The notes under the pieces were generated by a model. That model did not search any database, had not been told where the DNA came from, and saw nothing but the letters and a program-made list of their open reading frames with translations. Below, piece after piece: positions 1 to 7,237 of a stretch of DNA of 11,565 nt. Each line of letters opens with the position of its first letter. The stretch's first letter is position 1. Position numbers and translations under genes: made by a program. The DNA is taken from assembly GCA_003524145.1 (NCBI GenBank), contig DODZ01000026.1, forward strand, positions 1-11,565, written 5' to 3'. This DNA comes from Candidatus Apopatosoma intestinale (GTDB taxonomy: Bacteria; Bacillota; Clostridia; Oscillospirales; CAG-272).

Positions 1-20
1 CGCATATGTGTTAATTCCCC
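1..20. repeat. Left half of a terminal inverted repeat
   Basis: The first 20 bases, CGCATATGTGTTAATTCCCC, are the reverse complement of 11542-11561 with one mismatch (position 16 T; the right copy predicts C). The match stops at about base 20, where AT-rich upstream sequence of the serine hydrolase gene begins. It reads as one arm of a palindrome whose other arm would lie left of the window. The sequence match is direct; the dispersed-repeat interpretation is inference. Confidence 0.75.
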
Positions 21-94
21 TACAATATAAAACCCAAGTACAGTCAACAGACAAAATAAAAACCTTTTTTATAAATCACAAAACGGAGGTAAAA
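21..94 (+). promoter_or_regulatory. Upstream region and ribosome-binding site of the serine hydrolase gene
   Basis: This AT-rich leader ends in a strong Shine-Dalgarno site, CGGAGGT (84-90), 4-5 nt before the ATG at 95, which fixes that start. A TACAAT hexamer at 21-26, directly after the terminal repeat, could be a -10 box, but its -35 would fall at or beyond the left edge, so the promoter is not established. No riboswitch-like structure is visible. Confidence 0.5.
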
Positions 95-1843
95 ATGGGA
101 CTCGGAACACTTAACAAAACTATTTCACTGCTGACGCGTCTTATAGACGACAAGACGACAACAGAGCCGATACTGGAGTTTTCACCGCAGAAGCCTTCGC
201 TTCCGAAAGCACCCGTATCGTCACCGCTTCCGCGCACATCTCCCGAAAGCGTGGGTATTTCTTCCGCCTATATAGCGGAATTTCTGACCGCGCTCGAGCT
301 GGATAAGAGCCTGAATATGCACACCGTGACTATACTGAGGCACGGCAAGGTGATATGCGAAGCGGGCTTCGGCGCATACAATACGCAATATTTTTCCAGT
401 ACATTTTCTGAATGTAAGAGCATCACATCGCTTGCGATAGGCATACTTATCGGCGATGGCAAGCTGCGTCTCGACGAAAAAGTGATTGATATGTTTCCCG
501 ATGACGACAGCGCCATGGCAAAAATAAAATACAAAAATCTCACGGTTGAAGATTTGCTCACCATGCGCTCGGGCGCTACCTTTGCCGAGGCGGGCTCAAT
601 GGCTGATTCCTTATGGATAAAAGCATTCTTCTCATCCTCCGTCAAGGGCGATATCGGCGAAACATTCAATTACAACAGCCTGAATACATATATGCTCTCC
701 GCGATAGTAAAACAGAAAAGCGGCAAAAACCTGCTTGATTTTCTGCGCGAACGCCTCTTTGATGAGATGGATATACAGGGCATTTTCTGGGAAAAAAGCC
801 CCGAGGGCATAGAAAAAGGCGGCTGGGGACTATATATCCGACCCGAGGATATGGCAAAAATAGGACTTCTCGTCATGCAGGGCGGCAAATGGAACGGCAA
901 ACAGCTCGTTCCCGCTGGATATATCAGGCTCGCCACAGCAAAGCATTCCACAGCGCCGAAGTCCTGCGGCGATTTCAACTACGGTTATCAGATATGGTGC
1001 GGTCGCGAGCATAATGTTTTCCTTTTCAACGGAATGTTCGGGCAGAATACAATGTGCTTCCCCGATAATGATATCATCATTGTTTCAACTGCGGGCAATA
1101 ACGAATTTTTCCAGCAAAGCTCATATTACAGATATGCGATAAAATATTTCTGCCGAAGTTTCCCGGAGGCAGTGCCTGTAAGCAGACACGACGCAAAACT
1201 GCTTGGCAACGTTATCACCCGCCTTTCGTGGCAGGAACGGCTCACGCTTTCCATGCACAGAAAGCAAAGCGTCATGCAGAAGCGCATGAAAGCGCTGGAC
1301 GGCATAACATTTCTCCCCGATGAGCCGCGCTCCGCTTCGCTCGGGCTTTTGCCGATGCTTCTTCAGGCAACGCAGAATAATTATACAAAAGGCACAAAGA
1401 AAATTTCGATAGATTTTGAGGAAGAAGTGCCGTATATGCTCTATGAAGAGGCGGATTCATCTTTTAAAGTGCCCCTCGGCATAGGAAAGCCGCTCTTTAC
1501 CGAGCTTGATTTTCACGGCGAGCCGTACAAGGTGGCATCGCGTGCGGTGCTGACAAAAAATGAAGATGACGAGCAGGTGCTCAAGGTGATAATGGATTTT
1601 CTCGAAACACCCTTTACCCGCATAATAAAGTTCATTTTCCGCGGGGACGGTTCGATATCTCTGCTTGCGCCCGAACGCCCCGGCGCCGACTATGTATTTG
1701 ATTTTGTCGGCGAAACGCTCTCTGAGATGGAGCAGAGAAACAAACTTATCGCTTCCACTGTCGGCAAAATAGACCCGAATTACCTGCGCTATAAGGTAAA
1801 CAATGTCTTTTCCCCGAGCGTGAAATTCAAGATAAAAAGATAA
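95..1843 (+). CDS. Serine hydrolase, class C beta-lactamase/penicillin-binding-protein-like, with C-terminal extension
   Basis: The product is 582 aa. Residues about 45-345 have the beta-lactamase class C / esterase fold (PF00144-like). The S-x-x-K nucleophile motif is SECK (S105, K108), followed by the typical helix SITSLAIGILIGDGKL. The Y-x-N/S motif is YNS (Y193-S195), and the third motif region is FNGMFGQN (311-318). Such proteins hydrolyse beta-lactam-like amides, D-amino-acid peptides or simple esters; substrate cannot be told from sequence. The start at 95 is chosen for its Shine-Dalgarno site; a GTG at 8 in the same frame lies in the terminal repeat and has no ribosome-binding site. 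There is no signal peptide or membrane segment, so a cytoplasmic location is likely, which is uncommon for PBP-like enzymes. Residues about 350-582 form a second region I do not recognise. It is a single-gene unit ending at the hairpin at 1846-1885. Confidence 0.85.
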   Translation: MGLGTLNKTISLLTRLIDDKTTTEPILEFSPQKPSLPKAPVSSPLPRTSPESVGISSAYIAEFLTALELDKSLNMHTVTILRHGKVICEAGFGAYNTQYFSSTFSECKSITSLAIGILIGDGKLRLDEKVIDMFPDDDSAMAKIKYKNLTVEDLLTMRSGATFAEAGSMADSLWIKAFFSSSVKGDIGETFNYNSLNTYMLSAIVKQKSGKNLLDFLRERLFDEMDIQGIFWEKSPEGIEKGGWGLYIRPEDMAKIGLLVMQGGKWNGKQLVPAGYIRLATAKHSTAPKSCGDFNYGYQIWCGREHNVFLFNGMFGQNTMCFPDNDIIIVSTAGNNEFFQQSSYYRYAIKYFCRSFPEAVPVSRHDAKLLGNVITRLSWQERLTLSMHRKQSVMQKRMKALDGITFLPDEPRSASLGLLPMLLQATQNNYTKGTKKISIDFEEEVPYMLYEEADSSFKVPLGIGKPLFTELDFHGEPYKVASRAVLTKNEDDEQVLKVIMDFLETPFTRIIKFIFRGDGSISLLAPERPGADYVFDFVGETLSEMEQRNKLIASTVGKIDPNYLRYKVNNVFSPSVKFKIKR

Positions 1844-1845
1844 CG

Positions 1846-1885
1846 AAACAAATCCGTCCGCCCCAAAAGGCGGACGGATTTGTTT
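1846..1885. terminator. Bidirectional rho-independent terminator between convergent genes
   Basis: A perfect 17-bp stem (1846-1862 with 1869-1885) closes a 6-nt loop, CCAAAA. It starts 2 nt after the stop codon of the plus-strand serine hydrolase and lies 18 nt beyond the stop of the minus-strand peptidase gene. The stem begins AAACAAA and ends TTTGTTT. On the minus strand it is followed by a T-rich tract across the end of the hydrolase gene. It should serve both converging transcripts. Confidence 0.85.
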
Positions 1886-1903
1886 GCGTCTTAAATAAGC
1901 GTT

Positions 1904-2608
1904 TTATCTTCTTCTCGAATTTCCCGACACCATCAGGAAAAGTCGCAGGAGCTGCATGAGCGATACGGCGAGCGCCGCAACATAAGTCATCGCGGCGGCG
2001 GTGAGAACTCTTCTCGCTCCGCCTATTTCTTCTGAGCCGAGTATGCCGTAGCTCTCAATACACCTGAGCGCACGCCTGCTCGCGTCAAATTCCGTCGGCA
2101 GGGTCACAAGCTGAAAGAGAGTGCAAAGCCCGTAGCAGGCAACGCCGATATATGCTATCACCAGAAATTCGGGCGCAGACGCGAGCGAATTAAGCAGAAT
2201 GCCGAGTATTATCAGCGGAATTGCAAGACGCGAACCGATATTTGTGACGGGGATTATTGCCGCGCGAATTTTCACCGGCGCATAATTTTCCGCATGTTGA
2301 ACCGCATGCCCCGCTTCATGGCAGGCAACGCCGACAGCGGCGACAGAGGTATTTCCGTATACACTCTCCGAAAGGCGTATGACATCGCTTCTCGGGTCGT
2401 AATGGTCGGTCAGATTGCCGGGGATCTGCTCTATGCGAATGTGCTGCAGTCCGTTTGCATCAAGCACACGGCGTGCCGCTTCGGCACCTGTGATGCCGCG
2501 CATGGAGCGTATCTTTGAATATTTTTTGAATGTTGTATTTACGCGGATGCTCGCCCAGAGTGAAAATATCACTGCGGGAAGCACAAGTATCAGATATAAG
2601 TAATCCAT
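1904..2608 (-). CDS. YugP-family membrane zinc metallopeptidase
   Basis: The product is 234 aa, the usual size for the YugP/neutral zinc metallopeptidase 2 family (PF04298). The zinc motif HEAGH (H97-H101, within CHEAGHAVQH) is intact, and PTEFDASRRA (171-180, E173) supplies the probable third metal ligand. Membrane segments are seen at about 3-20, 114-160 (two closely spaced, on either side of the SAPEF turn) and 203-227, giving an integral membrane protease with the active site next to the membrane. The role of the family is poorly known; membrane protein turnover is the usual guess. A GGAAA-type ribosome-binding site precedes the ATG. It is the last gene of a four-gene minus-strand block, 19 nt after the gene upstream, and ends near the hairpin at 1846-1885. 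The family call is confident; the substrate is unknown. Confidence 0.9.
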   Translation of the reverse strand: MDYLYLILVLPAVIFSLWASIRVNTTFKKYSKIRSMRGITGAEAARRVLDANGLQHIRIEQIPGNLTDHYDPRSDVIRLSESVYGNTSVAAVGVACHEAGHAVQHAENYAPVKIRAAIIPVTNIGSRLAIPLIILGILLNSLASAPEFLVIAYIGVACYGLCTLFQLVTLPTEFDASRRALRCIESYGILGSEEIGGARRVLTAAAMTYVAALAVSLMQLLRLFLMVSGNSRRR

Positions 2609-2627
2609 AATTTCCTATCCGTTTCGA

Positions 2628-3557
2628 TTATTTTTCTTTACTTACGCTTTTTGCGGGCTTTGCTTCAGCGCTCTCCGCACTTTCCGCCGGTATGGCTTCC
2701 GGTGCCGCTTCCGCTCTGTCATGGCTCCCGACAGCGGAATTTGTCGGAGCGTCTTCGGCAAGCGTCGGTATAAACTGACGGGCTATCTTGCCGTCGCCGC
2801 GCTTCTTTATATATAAGAAGCCAATGATGCTGAAAACAAATGCACCGATGAAGTTTACGAAGAGGTCCTCCATTGTGTCATAAATGCCGATATCGAGATA
2901 TCCGTTCAGAATAAGCTGTTCTCCGTTTCCGTATTTTATTACGGTTTCCGTAATACCCGTTACGGGATAAGGGATATTCTGCTTTGTCGGGTCGAGCATG
3001 GTGGAATAGATATTTGCTATTATAGTATCTTTCTGCATATCCTTTGCAAATATTCTGTCCATACCGAACTCGAAAAATTCCCAAAAGATGCCGACGGTCA
3101 TCGAAAAACAGAAGGCTGCCACGGCTACAAAAGCCGGAGAAAGATTGAATTTGATTTTTGAGTTTCTGTTCAGAACATCCACGAGCGCAAAACCGAGTGC
3201 GGCACAGAGAAAGCCCCATGTGGTATGCAGTATCGTATCCCAATGCGCATACTGGATGAAATATCCCTGAAGCTCGCCGAGAATTTCTGCGGCAAAAATG
3301 TGCAGGAGTATTATTATCTCCAGTGTATCCGGCAGATCAATATGCATTTTCTTCTCTACGATAGACGGGAGAAAGAAAAGGAAAAGCACAAGCACGCATA
3401 TAAAAGCATTTTCAAAATTTCCGAGCATTATACTGCGCACAAAAGCCGCTATAACAAGCACGCGGAGTATTATATATACTGCCGTGACGGCTTTACTCCT
3501 TGATTTCAGCTCCGCATCCACGCGTTCCCTTGCCATTTCTTTGATGTTTTTCTTCAT
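2628..3557 (-). CDS. Polytopic membrane protein, YjdF/DUF2238-like
   Basis: The product is 309 aa with about six hydrophobic segments (roughly 25-42, 49-65, 78-95, 111-128, 141-160, 232-250). Conserved polar residues sit at the membrane edges: WD..LH (W106, D107, H111), GIFWEFFEFGMDR (W159, E160, E163, D167) and YDTMEDLFVNFIGA (D227, E230, D231, N235). This spacing resembles the YjdF/DUF2238 family (PF09997), whose function is unknown; the acidic and His residues could bind a metal or proton. The loop between segments 5 and 6 (about 170-225) is long. The C-terminal tail (266-309) is Ala/Glu/Pro-rich, charged and probably disordered. A CGGAGG site lies 6 nt before the ATG. It follows the PII-like gene by 48 nt with no terminator between them, suggesting co-transcription. 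Membrane location is clear; the family assignment is by motif memory only. Confidence 0.7.
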   Translation of the reverse strand: MKKNIKEMARERVDAELKSRSKAVTAVYIILRVLVIAAFVRSIMLGNFENAFICVLVLFLFFLPSIVEKKMHIDLPDTLEIIILLHIFAAEILGELQGYFIQYAHWDTILHTTWGFLCAALGFALVDVLNRNSKIKFNLSPAFVAVAAFCFSMTVGIFWEFFEFGMDRIFAKDMQKDTIIANIYSTMLDPTKQNIPYPVTGITETVIKYGNGEQLILNGYLDIGIYDTMEDLFVNFIGAFVFSIIGFLYIKKRGDGKIARQFIPTLAEDAPTNSAVGSHDRAEAAPEAIPAESAESAEAKPAKSVSKEK

Positions 3558-3605
3558 AGCATCCTCCGAGAGATTTTATTTTAAACGAAAATCCGCGCGT
3601 CGTAC

Positions 3606-4346
3606 TTATTTTTCCTCGGCTTTTTCAGCTTTATCTTCGCCGTTGTCCTTGTGAAGTCCGATAACATCGGATACAGGAAGAGAAAATGTCAGCGCGTGCT
3701 CGCCCGTTTCATTCAGCACGGCGGCGCATATCGCCTTCATGACATCCTGACGCATCTCGGCACGCACGAGCATGAACACGATTTCCTTCTCGGGCTGAAC
3801 CGTGATTCCGAATATCTTCTTACCGAGCTCGGCTTCTCTTGCGCGAAGTACCGTGCCTCCGCGGACGCCCGCTTCTTTTGCCGCCTTTACGGCAATATCG
3901 GTATTTCCCGAGCTTGTGGCAACGATTATAAGCTCATAATGCTTTATTTCGGCATTTGTTTCCATTTTTGTTTCCTCCTCTTTCTTTTCATCTGCTACCG
4001 CCGTATTTTCCTTTTCGGCGGAATCGTTTGCAGTACTGACCATTTCCGATACGGCACGGCTTATGCCGGAGAGCGGCAGAGCAAATGCTATGCCTGCGCC
4101 GGGTTTTTCAAAGTGGAGCTTCTTATTGAAGCCCTCGAGCAGCAAGGGCGCGGTTTTTCCGTCTGTCACGCAGAGCACCACATCCTTTTCGGGCTCATCA
4201 AGTCCGAACATATTCATGATATCCGAGCTTGCCGTTCCGTGTCCGCGGACTATCATCGGAAGAGCCGCTCCGTATTCGCGGCAGACCTCGCTCGCGGCAT
4301 TTCCATATCCGCGGCGCGGTATCGCTACAGCTAATTTCATCTGCAT
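3606..4346 (-). CDS. Tandem PII-like regulator of the adjacent DUF1538 transporter
   Basis: The product is 246 aa with two PII-fold domains. Domain 1 (about 3-100) begins with strand MKLAVAI, continues through IVRGHGT and the short T-loop-like ASSDIMNMFGL, and closes with GIAFALPLSGI. Domain 2 (about 136-232) repeats this as YELIIVA, GGTVLRAREAE, KEIVFMLV and HALTFSLPVSDVIGL. A Lys/Glu-rich linker (108-135) separates them and a charged tail follows. PII proteins are trimers that bind nucleotides and control transporters or enzymes through the T-loop; a tandem protein could form a pseudo-hexameric ring of domains. The gene starts 2 nt after the DUF1538 stop, with its GAGGAGG site inside the end of that gene, so the two are probably translationally coupled. 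The T-loops are much shorter than in GlnB/GlnK and lack the uridylylation Tyr context, so this is not classical nitrogen PII. The bound ligand is unknown. Confidence 0.8.
   Translation of the reverse strand: MQMKLAVAIPRRGYGNAASEVCREYGAALPMIVRGHGTASSDIMNMFGLDEPEKDVVLCVTDGKTAPLLLEGFNKKLHFEKPGAGIAFALPLSGISRAVSEMVSTANDSAEKENTAVADEKKEEETKMETNAEIKHYELIIVATSSGNTDIAVKAAKEAGVRGGTVLRAREAELGKKIFGITVQPEKEIVFMLVRAEMRQDVMKAICAAVLNETGEHALTFSLPVSDVIGLHKDNGEDKAEKAEEK
3963..3980 (-). promoter_or_regulatory. Internal Shine-Dalgarno and in-frame ATG between the two PII domains
   Basis: On the minus strand GAGGAGG (3974-3980) lies 8 nt upstream of an in-frame ATG (3963-3965), which is Met128 of the tandem PII-like protein. 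The ATG falls in the linker, so starting there would yield a 119-aa protein holding only domain 2. The site is as strong as those used by real genes in the window. It also encodes Glu-Glu in a Glu-rich linker, so it may be coincidental. Confidence 0.45.
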
Positions 4347-4348
4347 AT

Positions 4349-5875
4349 TTATTCCTCCTCTATAGCGAGGTCAATAACCTCGTTTTCAAGCTCTGCGGCA
4401 GTGATTTCGGGTTTTGCCTTTATGCCGCTTGTCTTTACCTTGTAAAGCACGCCTATTATCTGAATGATGATAAGAGGTGTCATTGCTACCATTGCTACTA
4501 TGCCGAAGGCATCTGTCAGAACATTACCGCCGAGTGCCTCGCAGGCACCCATGGCAAAGGGAAGCAGGAAGGTTGCCGTCATGGGACCGGAGGCAACGCC
4601 ACCCGAGTCGAAAGCTATCGAGGTGAAGATTTTCGGCGTTACGAAGCTGAGCCCCAGAGCCACCGTATACCCGGGGATAAGGAACCAGAGTATGGAAACG
4701 CCTGTCATTACGCGGAGCATTGAAAGCCCCACGGAAGCCGCCATGCCGACGGAAAGCCCCACCATCATCGTTTTCTGCGAGATTGCGCCCTGTGTGATAT
4801 CCTCAACCTGCTTATTAAGCACAATAACGGCAGGCTCGGCTTTTACGATAAAGTAACCTATGAGCATACCGAGCGGGACCATTATCCAGTTATAATCAAG
4901 ATTTGCGAGTTCTCTGCCGAGGTAGTTACCTACGGGCATGAAGCCGACATTGACGCCTGTGAGAAAAAGGGTGAGTCCGATGAGCGTATAAACAAGCCCA
5001 ACGAGTATTTTTACAAGCTGCTTGCGACGCATTTTCAGGAAGAATATCTGGAATATCCCGAAAAATACGACTATCGGGAATATTGCCGTAAAGACTTCTT
5101 TTACATATTCGGGAAGCTCATTGCCGAATATTGTGGCAAGGTCGCGCGTTGTTTCGACGGTGGGGATGTCAAGAGGGGTGTATGTACCGCTGTCGGAACC
5201 GTAAGCAAGACCGAGTATCATCACCGAGATGATGGGACCTATCGAGCAGAGCGCGATAAGACCGAAGCTGTCGCCGCCGCTGTTTTTGTCTTTACCGATG
5301 GTGCTCAGACCTATACCGAGAGCCATGATGAAAGGCACTGTCATAGGACCTGTGGTTACGCCGCCGGAGTCAAAGGCGATGGCAAGAAAGCTTTTCGGAA
5401 TGAAAGCCGCCGCCGAAAAAACGACGATATAGCATATAATGAGCATTTTTGAAAGGCTCCAGCCGAAGAGGCTGCGCAGAAACGCAAGCACGAGAAATAT
5501 GCCGACGCCGCCCGCAACAGAGAAGATGAGCACGGGATTCGGAACACCCGGAATCTGCCCCGCAAGTACCTGCAGGTCGGGCTCGGCAACGGTGACTATC
5601 GCACCTATAATAAAGCACGAGGCGGCAATAAGCCAGATTCTTTTGCTTTTGGCAAGCTGCACGCCAACCTGCTCACCTATCGGCATCATAGCCATATCGG
5701 CGCCCAGCGTGAAAAAACCCATACCGAGTATCAGCAGGAGCGCGCCTGTGAAAAACAGCAGAAGAAGCGCCGGCGGAATCGGCGTTATTGTCACACAGAG
5801 CAGAAAAACTATCGCCGTGATAGGCAAAACGGCGGAAAGCGACTCGCCGATTTTGCCCTTGAGTTTCGGATTCAA
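4349..5875 (-). CDS. Fused two-repeat DUF1538 membrane protein, probable cation/proton antiporter
   Basis: The product is 508 aa and holds two DUF1538 copies (about 12-225 and 262-480). Motifs recur about 250 residues apart: MMPIGEQVG (63-71) with FMPVGNYLG (312-320), AEPD (97-100) with AEPA (346-349), and AFDSGGVTTGPMT (167-179) with AFDSGGVASGPMT (421-433). Each half has about six membrane segments. In Halomonas the two-component DUF1538 system UmpAB was described as a Na+(K+)/H+ antiporter; here both copies are in one chain. The paired AEP and FDSGG motifs are good candidates for the ion site, by inference. The start is TTG at 5875, because GGGAGGG (5883-5889) sits 7 nt upstream and the residues read NPKLKGKIG; an ATG at 5882 is out of frame. 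It is the first gene of the block, with a strong promoter and a leader of about 30 nt. The C-terminal tail is acidic (IDLAIEEE). Confidence 0.85.
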   Translation of the reverse strand: MNPKLKGKIGESLSAVLPITAIVFLLCVTITPIPPALLLLFFTGALLLILGMGFFTLGADMAMMPIGEQVGVQLAKSKRIWLIAASCFIIGAIVTVAEPDLQVLAGQIPGVPNPVLIFSVAGGVGIFLVLAFLRSLFGWSLSKMLIICYIVVFSAAAFIPKSFLAIAFDSGGVTTGPMTVPFIMALGIGLSTIGKDKNSGGDSFGLIALCSIGPIISVMILGLAYGSDSGTYTPLDIPTVETTRDLATIFGNELPEYVKEVFTAIFPIVVFFGIFQIFFLKMRRKQLVKILVGLVYTLIGLTLFLTGVNVGFMPVGNYLGRELANLDYNWIMVPLGMLIGYFIVKAEPAVIVLNKQVEDITQGAISQKTMMVGLSVGMAASVGLSMLRVMTGVSILWFLIPGYTVALGLSFVTPKIFTSIAFDSGGVASGPMTATFLLPFAMGACEALGGNVLTDAFGIVAMVAMTPLIIIQIIGVLYKVKTSGIKAKPEITAAELENEVIDLAIEEE

Positions 5876-5910
5876 TATACATCCCTCCCATTTTATTACA
5901 TTTTTATTCT

Positions 5911-5939
5911 ATTTTACCATAAAAAATAATCAAAATCAA
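5911..5939 (-). promoter_or_regulatory. Promoter of the DUF1538-PII block
   Basis: On the minus strand, -35 TTGATT (5934-5939) and -10 TAAAAT (5911-5916) are separated by 17 bp, and TGG directly before the -10 makes an extended -10. Transcription would start near 5904, giving an untranslated leader of about 30 nt, too short for a riboswitch. Regulation is therefore more likely by a DNA-binding protein or through the PII partner. Confidence 0.7.
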
Positions 5940-5948
5940 CATGAAATT

Positions 5949-5962
5949 TTGCAAAAATGCAA
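5949..5962. promoter_or_regulatory. Palindromic operator-like site TTGCA-AAAA-TGCAA
   Basis: This is a perfect inverted repeat with 5-bp arms and a 4-bp spacer, 9 bp upstream of the -35 box of the DUF1538 promoter (centre near -51). Its core TGCAAAAATGC recurs at 5987-5997. The position suits an activator or a repressor partner site. No regulator gene is nearby, so the binder is unknown. Confidence 0.45.
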
Positions 5963-5986
5963 GATTTTCATTATATTCATATTTTA

Positions 5987-5997
5987 TGCAAAAATGC
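5987..5997. promoter_or_regulatory. Second TGCAAAAATGC copy upstream of the DUF1538 promoter
   Basis: It is identical over 11 bp to the core of the site at 5949-5962 and starts 37 bp away, about 3.5 helical turns. Outside the core the outer arm bases are not conserved (A on the left, G on the right), so it would be the weaker half-conserved site. Chance repetition in AT-rich DNA is possible. Confidence 0.35.
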
Positions 5998-6127
5998 GGT
6001 TTTGATAAAAAGCGGGGGATGATTTTTGCAGCGTGAATTCTGCAGGTGCGCTGACGGGACTAAACCATATTTTTTCTTTTTCTTTTGGTTATACTTGGAT
6101 TTTGCGCGGTAGGGGTCGATGTCGCTC

Positions 6128-6156
6128 TTGACTATATGTCGCCGATGTGATATCAT
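6128..6156 (+). promoter_or_regulatory. Promoter of the M42 peptidase gene
   Basis: -35 TTGACT (6128-6133) and -10 TATCAT (6151-6156) are separated by exactly 17 bp, with TGA directly before the -10 (extended -10). Transcription would start near 6163. The ribosome-binding site CGGAGGT (6177-6183) then lies 5 nt before the ATG at 6189, so the leader is only about 26 nt. Confidence 0.75.
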
Positions 6157-6188
6157 ATAGCTGAAATCCAATACATCGGAGGTACAAA

Positions 6189-7226
6189 ATGGAGCTTGAA
6201 AGAAAATATGCGGATTTTGCCGCGGAAAAAGCGATAGAACTGATAGGGATAGACAGCCCCTCGGGCTTTACGGAAAAAGCCGCAGAATGGGTGAGGAATG
6301 AATTTGAGGCACTCGGATTTGCGGCGCGCATGACGGAAAAGGGCGGCGTTATTGCCGACCTCGGCGGAAGCGGCGAGGGACTTCTGCTCGAGGCACATAC
6401 CGATACGCTCGGCGGGATGGTTTGCGAAATCAAAGGAAACGGCAGGCTTCGCCTGACTGCACTCGGCGGTATGCGTGCCGATAACGGAGAGACGGAAAAT
6501 GTCCGTATTTACACGAGAGGCGGCAAGATATATGATGGCACCCTCCAGCTTTGCAATGCTTCTGTTCACGTAAACGGAAGCTACGGAAGCACGAGCCGAA
6601 ATTTCGATACGACAGAAGTCGTGATAGATGAGGATGTTTCATCGGCGGATGAGACGAGAGGACTCGGCATAGAGGTCGGCGATATTGTCTGCTTTGATCC
6701 GAGAGCGAAAATAACAGCCTCGGGTTATATCAAGAGCAGATTTCTTGATGATAAGCTTTCCGTCGGCATTCTGCTCGGCTTTGCAAAATATCTTGCAGAC
6801 AATAAGATAACGCCCGAGCGCCGCATATATGTTCATGTGACGGTATATGAAGAGGTCGGACACGGCGGCTCGGCTTCTGTTCCGGCAGGCGTGACCGAGG
6901 CAATAAGTGTTGATATGGGTTGCGTCGGAGACGGACTCTCCTGCACGGAAAAGCAGGTTTCCGTATGCGCCAAGGACAGCGGCGGACCGTACAGCTATGA
7001 TGTGGTAGGCAAGCTTATCGAGGCGGCAAAGAAGGAGGGCGCGGATTATGCCGTGGATGTTTATCCGCATTATGGTTCCGATGTTGAAGCGACGCTTCAC
7101 GCAGGCTATGATATCCGCCATGGGCTCATAGGCTCGGGCGTTTATGCCAGCCATGGCTATGAGCGAAGTCATATAGACGGTGTGTATAACACGCTGAAAA
7201 CAATAAAAGGTTATGTGAACGCATAA
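6189..7226 (+). CDS. M42 family metallo-aminopeptidase
   Basis: The product is 345 aa, typical of M42 (TET-type, FrvX/YsdC-like) peptidases, which remove N-terminal residues from peptides inside self-compartmentalised cytoplasmic complexes and use two metal ions. All expected site residues are visible: H70 and D72 in EAHTDTLG, bridging D187 in FLDDKLS, the base/ligand pair E221-E222 in YEEVGHGG, D242 in SVDMG, and a C-terminal His (H328 in YERSHID, or H322). The dimetal catalytic domain is split around a small beta domain at about 78-175. There is no signal peptide. It is transcribed alone from its own promoter and ends at the hairpin at 7238-7266. Residue preference (Glu, Leu or Lys) cannot be told from sequence. 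The family call is firm. Confidence 0.92.
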   Translation: MELERKYADFAAEKAIELIGIDSPSGFTEKAAEWVRNEFEALGFAARMTEKGGVIADLGGSGEGLLLEAHTDTLGGMVCEIKGNGRLRLTALGGMRADNGETENVRIYTRGGKIYDGTLQLCNASVHVNGSYGSTSRNFDTTEVVIDEDVSSADETRGLGIEVGDIVCFDPRAKITASGYIKSRFLDDKLSVGILLGFAKYLADNKITPERRIYVHVTVYEEVGHGGSASVPAGVTEAISVDMGCVGDGLSCTEKQVSVCAKDSGGPYSYDVVGKLIEAAKKEGADYAVDVYPHYGSDVEATLHAGYDIRHGLIGSGVYASHGYERSHIDGVYNTLKTIKGYVNA

Positions 7227-7237
7227 GAGGAAAGCAA

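Larger units (their letters stand above)
5876..6188. other. Divergent intergenic region between DUF1538 and M42 peptidase genes
   Basis: These 313 bp hold no gene. The left third is very AT-rich and carries the minus-strand promoter plus two copies of TGCAAAAATGC. The right end carries the plus-strand promoter and ribosome-binding site. The middle (about 6000-6120) has a pyrimidine run at 6070-6086 and short imperfect inverted repeats such as TGCAG/CTGCA near 6027-6044; I see no convincing RNA structure or terminator there. Confidence 0.7.

Noticed and set aside
3651..4334. A 227-codon plus-strand open frame over the PII-like gene
   Set aside because: It is the codon-aligned antisense shadow of a gene with clear domain structure, start and spacing.
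5439..6005. A 188-codon plus-strand frame running from inside the DUF1538 gene into the intergenic region
   Set aside because: It overlaps a well-supported membrane protein gene and its promoter; it has no ribosome-binding site and low-complexity composition.
6001..6127. A riboswitch or small RNA in the middle of the divergent region
   Set aside because: It lies upstream of both transcription starts and has only weak short inverted repeats and a pyrimidine run.
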